A stretch of 64,000 bases of DNA from Prorocentrum cordatum (Eukaryota; Sar; Dinophyceae; Prorocentrales; Prorocentraceae), in NCBI GenBank assembly GCA_963575745.1, contig CAUYUJ010016697.1, forward strand, positions 202,393 through 266,392, given 5' to 3'. Numbering within the stretch: position 1 is the first letter of the stretch; every line of letters starts with the position of its first letter. Made by a program: the position numbers and the translations under genes. Below the pieces are notes generated by a model. That model saw only the letters and a program-made list of their open reading frames with translations. It did no database searches and was not told where the DNA came from. This document shows, piece after piece, positions 40,301-49,800 of the stretch.

Positions 40301-41314
40301 CACAGACGGACACCTTGAAAAGGCAGCACCGCCTAGATACGAATCCACATGCTGTCGAGCCTGATGCTCATCAGCCCAAGTCGAACACTTGTATCCGACC
40401 AGAGACGGCCTAGACTTCTGACCAGGCTGGGGGTCAGGGCGACGAACAATCACGTTCCCAGGGTCAGTGAAACTCGCCGTGATGATTGCGTGATCGGATA
40501 ATCTACTGAACTGCTTCTTCCCACCCCTCTTGAAACACCACTTCACCTCCAGATCCGAGAACTCCCAACGGTGAGGGACCATTAGGTAATCCAGGACCCT
40601 CTTCGAAGTCAGAAACTTGTTCTCCCCCCACGACTCCCAGGTATGCCTCCTAGTACAGAAAGTGTTGGCGGCCTTCAGTCCATGCGATTCCATGAACTCT
40701 AACAGCAGCTCCTTCAGCCTCCTCCTCCGACTCCTCCTTTCAATCTGCTGTGTACCGTCTCCTCCTCTCTCCCACCTTCTGTCCGTACGAGTACCTTCCT
40801 TTCCAGTAGCCTCATACTCCTCCCCATTATACGTAAATCTGCATCCAGGCGGAATCTCCACGTTTGCATCTAGCAGAACACAAAAGCTGGCCTGAGGAAA
40901 CTTAGTGCGGAGAACATTGCGAGCACGACCGATCTGCTCATATACCTCCGCAGCAATCTCAACACAATCCTCCACATGAGGGTCTGGCAAATACGCTGAC
41001 ACAATAATGAGTGGTGACTTCTCTGACCCAAAGACACCGATAACGAACCTCGTGAAACAAGTGAAAAACATGCGGACGGCAGCCGCCCAAGATCTGTCGA
41101 AGATGAGAGCTGCCTTACTACACGAACTAGTTTTGATGCGCCACCCCAAGCGTTCAAATTCCCCGTGCACTAGGTATTGAGTTACTTGACATGCAAAGAG
41201 CCCACCACATGCCCTCATATGATGGAGAATCTCAGCACATTTGAAATGAGCCTCCCCTGCTTTGTTCAGGTTCCAGCTCGCTAAGCGTATGCCTCGGACG
41301 AGGCGCCGCAAACG
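37362..41314 (-). CDS. LINE C ORF2: endonuclease (mutated), RT, permuted RNase H (frameshifted)
   Basis: The frame is open from the ORF1 stop (TGA 41315-41317, followed by C) through IRLASWNLNKAGE to about 37510. Landmarks: ACQVTQ where the glutamate should be, LLDANVEIPP, LDYLMVPHRW, LSDHAIITASF; RT motifs NADVLQAFDHCT, RTGGPEGPLAF and HFLWADNCYVL; then DIQGDSLLVINWLCG, FREWNQKADLLTHQ and KAGFDGGVCS. Just after AWIQIGLRNKYISR the homologous frame shifts by one, and the last motif (VTDTELSAAE) and the true TGA at 37362 lie in the new frame. Without a correction the protein would end at 37298 with an unrelated tail. Compared with LINE B it is about 66% of the way to full function at best. Confidence 0.9.
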
Positions 41315-42720
41315 TCACTGCTTACGATTCACTTCCTGAAGTATATCATTCATGGGAACCTTCAGCGCCGGATAAAAATAAACAATACGAGCCCATGCAT
41401 CAGCATGAAGAACCCAAGCCCCTGTGGTATTCGTATACGTCGCAAAACAGACGGGTCGGAAATTCGTAACAGCTTGAGTACAAATCTGACTTCTCGGTGG
41501 CCCCACCTCCCCACGGATCTCGATTTGAACATGAGCCGAGGTCATACTACGCCAAGTCCCACAGAAACGAGCAACCGCTTTCACATGATCACGCTTCCAG
41601 GGTGCACACTCCACTAACGTACGAATCTTTCTGGGATCGATTGGCGTGTCCATATCATGAGTGAGAACATCGGCATCTGGATACGTATAACCTGGGGGCG
41701 GGGCAATGCGGTCGGCGGGTTCCTTACAGACCATATCCATCCATTTCTTTATTCTCCAAAGAGTGTCCCGTGGTGTCCCTTCTTTGAAACCGACCTTCAC
41801 ACTGCCGTACATATATCTTCCTCCGTTTAAACGTTCAGTTTTATCTTTATCGTAAGCATTCCTTTCCTCCCCCTGAAGTGTCCCAATCATATTAGATATT
41901 AACTGTGCCGCATCTGCCCAGGGTATCATTTGATTTCCCCGATTTACTTGATTCGACCAATCCGTAACCCACCCTTTCAGCTCGAGATAAGTTGGTGTGA
42001 ACTGGCTCGATCGCTCCTGTTGCACGCGAGGGAACGAACCTCCACCACCACCAGAGGAGCCACCAGGGCCCACACTAGTCGAAACCGAAGCTGCAGGAGA
42101 TCCAGCCAAAATTTGCTTAACCTGTTTCTCCAAAATCTCTGTCCGTGCATCTGATTTGTCCATTCTCTCCGTATGCAACTTGAGTGTGTCATCCACTCTT
42201 TTGATGTCCGTCTTCGTCGATTGAACAACATGGATGAGATCCTCATGGGCATCCTCCGTTTCCAAACATGCTTCATCATCATCTGTTTGAATGGATCCTT
42301 CTCCTTTTCTAACATCACTTTCCTCTCCTCCTCAATCTCAGTTCCACGTGCACGTTTGGATCGAGTCTCACCATCCCCAGTCATCGCGGCATCCGCCGCT
42401 GCTGCAACATGAGTCATATCTTCAAGAATATTACCGTTCAATCCGTATTTATCTAACCAGCTCCTATCGTCCTCACGTTGACGTTTGTTTGATGCTGCCT
42501 CCAGTGCCTGCAGATCTTTCTGATCCCACGGCTGGTATTCCTCAAGGTAATCAAAGTTGACTCTCTCGTCCTGGTAGTCTTCTGTGGGTATGTCCAAATT
42601 CCTTTGACGCCGAAACCACTCCTCAGTACTTTCACCCCAATGCTCGAGTCCTATCTCTCTCCTCAATGCCAGCTGAGCCTCAGGACTGTCGTACGACGTG
42701 ATTGTCAACAACGGTCAACA
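41315..42720 (-). CDS. LINE C ORF1 (frame change near 42270)
   Basis: The N-terminal part (42275-42720: TSYDSPEAQ, WFRRQRNLDIP, DPFKQMMMKH) and the C-terminal part (41315-42265: QSTKTDIKRVDD, poly-Gly, YLELKGWVTDW, CAPWKRDHVKA) lie in different frames. LINE B shows these are one continuous protein (DPFQRMM... then TKTDIKRMD), so a single-base change near 42270 breaks it. No ATG is present near the N-terminal end, only a stop at about 42721. The end is TGA, in frame with ORF2. Role as for LINE B ORF1. Confidence 0.85.
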
Positions 42721-43000
42721 AGGACACGTCTTACGACGTGATTGTCAGTAACTACCACCCGTTCAATAAGAGGTAAAGAATGCAGACAGACAATGAACAG
42801 CAGTGCAGCACACCAGAGAATCTCAATACCACGAAGAAGAATATAGCGTACAATACAAGAGATGTAGAGTAGCAGACAAAAACCTCGAGGGAACCCAGGC
42901 AAGCCGGGCACACACCCCGAGGCCAGGGCTCGCTAGAACGTCTGGAGGTTCCCCAGGCAGAGACGTTCTTGAGCCGAGACGTTCTTGAGCCGAGCCAGGG
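42721..43000 (-). promoter_or_regulatory. LINE C 5' UTR
   Basis: Non-coding leader with a duplicated TACGACGTGATTGTCA segment (about 42693 and 42733), a GGTTxCCCAGGCAGAG segment shared with element D (2356), and the GTTCTTGAGCC doublet at the very end. Probably promoter and RNA-packaging sequence; inference only. Confidence 0.55.
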
Positions 43001-45300
43001 TTACCGCCGGGGAACTCGCAGAGCTTCCTAGCTCGACTTAGGTAGAGAAAACCGACAGCACCTACATTCCGAGTCATAGTCAATATGTTTCGACCTCTGA
43101 ATGCAACAGGCGGACGCGTCTGCCTGCAGCCCCCCTACAGCCCGAGTTAAGTGCAGAAAACTGACAGCACCTCTCAGGATGACTCGAATTTTACAATCGT
43201 TCCGCTGACCTAGTTCGGCGGAGCAGAACGAGTCTTGAGCTCTGGATTCGACAGGCGGATGCGCCTGATCTCTTCAAATCGACGCAAATGATGATTCTGA
43301 ATTGGTTTTTGTCAGTATCAGCTCTGTATATGTCCTACAGCTTGAGTTAAGTAGAGAAAACCGTGAGTACCTGTCAAGATGACTCGAATAATACAAATAG
43401 GTTTGCAAACCTAACTCGTCTAACAGACTGAGTGCAGGCCTCTCGATTCAACAGGCGAACGCGCCTAATCATTGTACATCAATTAGCTGTGATTACCAGC
43501 TCTGTAGCTGTCTTAAAGCTCGAGTTATGTTCAGAAAACGTCAGTGCGTGTCAAGAGAACTCGAAACGGCCGATTCCGCTAGAGTGCTTTTTGGCAGTAA
43601 AAGGCACCCGATCGAGCTAGATCAAGATAGCGAGCGGGAATGAGATCGAATATCACGGGGAAAAATACTAGAGCTCTAACGAATGTTTAAATTTCGAGAA
43701 CATAATTTTCAACCGACCAAAAGTCATCAAAAGTTCCGCCGAGATTTATCTTGCCAACTAGCTCTCCAGCGCGCCGAGTCACTTGGTAGCGTCCACTTGG
43801 CAGCGTCCAAAACCTGAAGAGCGAAGATCCTCGGGGACAGGAAATCGTTTCTCGAGATCGAAGCGCCTCCATGCGTGCCTGCACGCACTGGGCGCCGGCG
43901 GTAAACCGTCAACATTGAACACCGCCGGGGAACTCGTAGAGCTTCCAAGCTCGACTTAAGTTGAGAAAACCGAGAGCACCTACCAACGTTCTGACTCATA
44001 GTGAATATTTGTGGACCTCTGAATGCGACAAGCGGACGCGTCTGATCAGACCGAGTTCAGACCTCTCAATGCGACAGGCGGGCGCGTCTGATGAATGACT
44101 CATGTGATAACCAGCCCTACAGCCCCCCTACAGCCCGAGTTAAGTGCAGAAAATCGACAGTATCTCTCAGGATGACTTGAATAATATAATAGTTTTGCAG
44201 ACCTGTTTCGAGCAGCAGGCCGAACGACCGCGCCTGATGTGTGCAAATCGATTTCTATAACCCAGCACTATAGCCCTCCCCAGCACGAGTTGAGTGCAGA
44301 AAATTGAGAGCTCAAATAATACGATTGTTTCTCAAGATGATCGAGTGTTTCTTAAGATGACTCCAATAATACGATGAACCTAGCTCAACTAGCAGACCGA
44401 GTTCAGACCTATGGATTCGACAGGCGAACACGTCTCATGATTCTGAGTGCTATAGTGTGCGTATCAGCTCTGTAGCTGCCCTGTAGCTCGAATCACGTAC
44501 AAAATACCGACAACGCGTATCAAGAGGTTTCCGGAACTAGCTCGGCTAGCAGACCGAGTTCAGATCTATGGATTCAACGGGCAAACGTGCCTGAGTGCGA
44601 GGGACTAGTACTGTAGCCTACAGCTCGAGTTAAAGAGAAAATACCGAGAACGCGTATTAAGTTGACTCAAATAATACGAATAGATTTGCAGACCTAGTTC
44701 GGCTAGCAGACCGAGTTCAGACCTATGGATTTAACAGACGAACGCGCCTGATGATTCTGAGTGCGATAGATTTGCTCACACAGCTCGAGTTAAAGAGAAA
44801 ATACCGACAACGCGTATCAAGTTTACTCGAATAATACGAACAGGTTTGCAGACCTAGCTCGGCTAGCAGACTGAGTTGAGACCTATGGATTCAACAGGCG
44901 AACGCGCCTGATGATTTTGAGTGCGATAGCTGTGCCTACCACCTCTATAGCTGTTCTACAGCTCGAGTTAAGGTCAAAATTCTGACAACGCGTAGCAAGA
45001 TGACTCGAAACGACCGATCCCGCCCAATGTGCTTTTTCGCCTTCAAAATTACCCGATCGAGCTGAGATCAAGATGACGAGGGGGAATAAGATCGAATATC
45101 ACGGGGTACAATACTGGAGCACAAACGAATTGTTGAATTTCGAGAACAAATTTTCAACCGACTAAAAGTCCTGAAAAGTTCAGTTCTTTTTTTCGAGCCA
45201 AGTAGCGCTCCAGCGCGCCGGAATTAGAATTACTCTTAGCTTCCAGCTGTAACTAGCTGATGGGAAGCTCTACGACTGAGGCAAGGCGCGGAGCGCAGAG
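43001..45300 (+). repeat. Satellite block III (decayed)
   Basis: It resumes with TTACCGCCGGGGAACTCG, the right half of a hairpin. Monomers are more diverged and irregular than in blocks I and II, with several partial copies (for example 44380-44720). Only one complete hairpin is seen (43888). It ends near 45300. No genes are visible. The greater decay fits an array edge. Confidence 0.85.
43888..45240 (+). repeat. HOR unit in block III (second subfamily, decayed)
   Basis: CTGGGCGCCGGCGG start, then the AGCTCGACTTAAGTTGAG variant, followed by at least six partial monomers and a tail (45020-45240). The preceding sequence (43871-43887) repeats half of the palindromic motif found at 6937. Confidence 0.75.
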
Positions 45301-45366
45301 CACTTGTCAGCGTCCAACTTGTCAGCGTCCACTTGGTAGCGTCCAAAACCCGGATAGCAAAGAGGC
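45290..45366 (+). repeat. Three copies of the CTTGGTAGCGTCC motif
   Basis: CTTGTCAGCGTCCAACTTGTCAGCGTCC is followed by CTTGGTAGCGTCCAAAACCCGGATAGCAAAG. The same motif occurs at about 6540, 6862, 11842 and 43783 (doubled), always at a junction between repeat modules or next to GC-rich sequence. Here it borders the CA microsatellite. Confidence 0.8.
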
Positions 45367-45869
45367 ACTCACACAAACGAGCACACGCACATAAGCACGC
45401 ACACACGAACACACACACATACAAACACATATACATACACAAGAACGCACACATACGCCAGCATGTTCCACACACACACACACACGCACACATACACACA
45501 CACACACACATACGCACACACTCACACACACACGCACACGCAACACATCCACGCGCAAAGGGCGACACACACGCGCAAACGCACACACACGAACACACAG
45601 CACATCTCACATACACACAGGGACGCGCACACGCACACGGATCACACAAGCACATAGACACACGGGGGCACACACAAACACCCACACGCACACACGCACA
45701 CACACACACACACACTCGCGCACGCACAACCCACGCACACAGACGCACACGCAAGCATCCATGGAAACCTACGCACTGACGACCACACGATGACGCACGC
45801 ACCGCAGCCAACTCGGCCCCCCCCCCCCGCGCTCCCCTGCCGCCCCCACGCACCCCCGCCCTCCCCGCC

Positions 45870-45951
45870 GGCGCTCCGGAGGGGGGAGGCACCGCCCCAT
45901 TTTGGGGCCGGCCCTCCCTCCGCTCCAACCACTCCGCCCTCGCGGAGCGCC
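45870..45951. repeat. 82-bp inverted-repeat element, copy 1
   Basis: It begins GGCGCTCCG and ends CGGAGCGCC (9-bp perfect inverted termini), with inner G-rich and C-rich arms (GGAGGGGGGAGG and CCCTCCC). It is nearly identical to 46488-46569. Confidence 0.85.
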
Positions 45952-46487
45952 AGAGGGGGGGGAGGGGGGAGGGGTGGGGGGCGCGCGGACGGCGGCAGCA
46001 CCGCGCGCACGCACGCGCACACGCACATGCGCAGACGAACAACGAACAGGATGGCAAAGAGGATATCACACAAGCAAGCACACGCACACACACACAGACT
46101 AGCACACAAGAGCACACACGTACGCCAGCATGCTCCACACACATGCGCACATACACACATGCACACACACGCACACACACACACACACGCAAAGGTCCAC
46201 ACACACACACGCGCAAACGCGCACACGCAGAGCACCCAGACACGCACGCGCACACGCACACACGGTCGCGCACACACACACACACACATACGAGACACGC
46301 GCGAGCCCCCCCCACCACCACCACCACAAACACACACACACACAAGCGCACACACAGACGCAATCGCGAACACCCGCGGCTAACCACGCACAGACGACAA
46401 CGCGGTGACAGACCCATTCCCCGACTAAGCAGCGCACTCTACCCCCGCGCCCCCCAGCCGCCCCCAAGCGCCACCGCCCTCCCCGCC

Positions 46488-46569
46488 GGCGCTCCGGAGG
46501 GGGGAGGCACCGCCCCATGTTGGGGCCGGCCCTCCCTCCACTCCAGCCACTCCGCCCTCGCGGAGCGCC
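46488..46569. repeat. 82-bp inverted-repeat element, copy 2
   Basis: Same length and termini as copy 1, 618 bp away. Both copies sit in matching GC-rich inserts within the CA tract. They could be a small foldback element, or part of a 618-bp segmental duplication. Confidence 0.85.
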
Positions 46570-46842
46570 GAAGAGATGGGGGGGGAGAAGGGGGAAGGGG
46601 GCGGCAGGGGTGCCAGCGCCGTGCTCGCACACAGACACACACACACACGCACACACAAGGATGCACGTTTCCTCAGGAAGCGCGCCGCGTCGCAGGCGCG
46701 AGCGCGGGTCTCAAGTGCACACGCGGACATACACGCGCACACTAAGACACACAGACACACATACACACACACACGAATACACAAACGCACGCCCGCACAC
46801 TCAATGAGGGACGCCCTGGCAAGCGGCCATGGAGGGGCGATC

Positions 46843-49800
46843 TCATCCCAACCTGTGTGGATCAGAGCGGGGTAGGTCTACGCCTGTCCTGTCTGTCACG
46901 CGGCCCCGTTCGCCCTCTTCGCGTCGCCTGCGCGCGGTCTCCGCCTCCCTCGCCTGCTGCGCCTTCTCGTGAGCCTCCACGTCCGGAATCCCGATTGTGG
47001 CGATGCGCGGGCGCGCTTGAGGGCGCGGCGGTTCGGTGGACGCCGTGCCAGCGCCGGCGCCCACACGAACGACAACGCCAGCCACAATCCTCGTCGTCGC
47101 CCCGCCTCCACCGCCCACTGACGGGGCCGAAGCCCCACAGTGCGCGCCAGCATCCCCAGCACCCTCGGACGCGGCGGCCTCTCGCGCACCCTCGAAGCCG
47201 CCCTGGGCGAACACCTCTGGAGGCGCAGCCGCGGGCGAAGCCTCGGGCAGGGTCCCCGCCGCTGGAACCACCGGCGCAGAAACAGCGCCCGACGCACTGC
47301 GCGCCGCTCGCTCCTGGAACTCCTTCAACTTTGCCTCCGGGATTGCCCCGTCCACGCGCCCATGCCACCCCTTTGCCCCTTGCTGGCCGAAGTGCCTCTT
47401 GCAGAACACGCCGCATCCCTCCGCGGGGAAACTGCGGCACTGCGCACCCACTCCATCCCCCCAAGTACGAGCCAAACATTTCCTTTCATCGATCGTCTTC
47501 GGCGTAAAGCGATGCCACTCGCGGTCGGCAGGTGGCGCCCCCACGCCTGGCTCGACCGCGGCAGGAGCCGGGCCCGCGGACGGGACGCCCGAGGCCCTGC
47601 CAGCGTCGTCGTCCTCGCCGCCCGTGCTGCCCAGAGCAGGCGGGGACAGCCCGCGCTTCTTGCCCCTGCGCAACGGCGGCTGCGGCTGCCCCGAAGCGCC
47701 GGGGTCCCCGTCGCCAGCGCCAGGATCCCCGCCACCCGCCCGACGCCGCTTGCCCGGTGGCTCGCCACCCGACGCCTGCTGCCCGGCGGGCGCACTCGGC
47801 GGCGCAGACGGCGCGGCAGACGTGCTGGAAGCAGCGCCGCCGCCGCCATCGCCGCTCCCCGCAGACCCCGCCGCGCGCCCGCCTGCATGCCCGAGAGGCG
47901 CAGTCGGCGGAGCCGGCGGCGCACCAGACGGTCCCGCACCAGCGCTGCCGCCGGCGCCCCCCGCAGACCCCGCCGCCGCGCGCCCGCCGCCTCCGCCCCG
48001 CGGACCCGCCCTGCGCACATACGCAAACACATACGCGCCCATGTGCACCTGGTGGTTTCTGGCGATCTGCGCCCAAGTCTGGAGGTGGACAGTACTGTCG
48101 TCGAATTTGGCGTATTCGTTCACGCCCACGGATGCATACGCATAGTAGTGTCCGCTCGTCGCGCTTTCGCCCTGGTGCACCACGACCCCCGAGAAATCGT
48201 ACTCGCACTCGGAATCCACAGGCCGCAGAATCTGAGGAAAGCGCACAGGGCGTCTGTCGTACCACTCGCCTATCACCCGCTGCACGATCACGAAGAGCAC
48301 GGGCGGCGACCGCTCCCAGCGATTGCCTGTATATACCCTGATGCCTTGACAGACCCCGGCCGCCGCCCTCTGAGCATCATCGAGGTGAGCGTGCGCCGGA
48401 CATCCTTGCCCTGGCTCACCGACATGCCTTAATTCCAGCCGGATCAACTCCTCCAGATCGCACGGCCCCCGGTAGTCGGGGCCGAGCAATTCGGAAGGCA
48501 CCACCTTGAGAAACGTCTTAATTTCCCCCTTGTCCGAACTTGCTGTGCACGCGGCGCATCGCCTCCGCTGCCGAAACGCAATGCCGCAGACGTGCTGCTG
48601 GAGCACACTGCGCTGCCCGTGAGCCCCCCCTGCGGTGCAAACGGGGTGTTCGGCCGCGGTAACGGCATGGAGGGCGGCCAGGAAGAACTCTGACGCGTCG
48701 CATTGCTTCGGTCTCCCTTGCTGATCGAATTCTGCAAATTCTCGCTCACCAAAGAGCCCCTTGCGCGCGGCTATAGCGAGTGGCGCGACGGCGTCGACCC
48801 CCTGGACAGAGAGAGCCGCGGCCTGAGCTCCGAGCGCGCACGCCGCGCAAGAGTCTGCACCCAGAGGGCACCGGCCGTGCTCGTGGAGAAGCCGACGGAA
48901 GGGAGCCAGGCGCAGCAGCACCTGCGCGACTGAGCTCACGAAGCAAGTATTGCCGAGGTTTGCGATGCCCACGCCAGAGCCGCGGCCGCAGTGCCACTGC
49001 AGCTCCCTGGTGACCTCCTCCTGGGACACGCCGTAAGCTGCCATGCACAGATCCCGGTCCAGCGGGCGCAGCTCTGGCGGCTCTGCACCATCGCCAACAG
49101 TCGCCGCCGTGCGAAACATTTCCCCCCAAAGATCCCTCGGCACGACGGTGCCCCTACCGGCGCCGCGGCCGGCACCCCCGCGCCCACGCCCCCGCGAAGC
49201 AGCGCTCCCAGTGGACGGTGCCGCCGCCGCATCTGCGGCCCCCGTCGCGTCGCCGCCGCGGCCGCGGCCCCTGCCCCGCCCCGCAGGCCCCGCGTCCGGC
49301 GCAATGAATGCCGGCGGCACCGTCAGAGCCTGGCCCGGGCGCAGCGCATGCGAGGGCAGAGGCGTCTGCACAGACGCCGCAGGGGCCACCTCCCCGTCCG
49401 AAGGCGCTGATCCAGTGGCGTCGTCGTCGTCGTCGTCGCCCACCTCGTCACCGACGCCCGCTGAGCTCCCCACGGCGCGAGGCGGGCCTGGCGGCGACGC
49501 CCGAGGCACCGTCGGCGGCGCGGGCGCCGAGCTCGACTCCGGGTTGCCCCGTCCCGCGGGCCCATCCCCCACGTCCCAGCCGTACTCCTGCGCCCTCTGC
49601 TTGGCGATTTCGTAACTCGCTTTGAAAATCCTGCCTTCGAAGCGTTGGACCCCCTCGCGGACGTACTGGGGCGGGCCCCGCTGCAGGATGTCCCAGGGCG
49701 GCAGGTTGTAGACGAGGACGCGATGGGCCACGCGAACGCGACTGAGCATGACGCACAGGTGCAGCCACCAGTCATCGGCGCCCATGTTCACGGGCTTCTG

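Larger units (their letters stand above)
37102..43000 (-). mobile_element. LINE C (non-LTR retrotransposon, defective)
   Basis: About 5.9 kb on the minus strand, inserted directly at the 5' end of LINE B. GAGCCAGGGTT occurs at both sides (about 37094-37104 and 42992-43002), fitting an 11-bp target-site duplication. The tail is GCAAAGACGCAAAACAAAA. Homology to LINE B runs throughout. Defects: a frame change in ORF1 near 42270, loss of the catalytic glutamate in the endonuclease (QVT for QET, about 41183), and a frame change before the last RNase H motif near 37510. Confidence 0.93.
45367..46805. repeat. Degenerate CA microsatellite with GC-rich inserts
   Basis: About 1.4 kb of (CA)n with CG and TA interruptions, in three tracts (45367-45790, 46010-46400, 46625-46805). 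They are separated by two related GC-rich inserts (about 45795-46010 and 46420-46620). Open frames across it are products of the two-base repeat and are not genes. It lies directly downstream of the Helitron gene's stop codon. Confidence 0.9.

Noticed and set aside
45236-46875. Long Cys/Val and His/Thr ORFs across the CA tract
   Set aside because: They are direct translations of (CA)n/(TG)n and the GC-rich inserts, and open frames exist on both strands at once.
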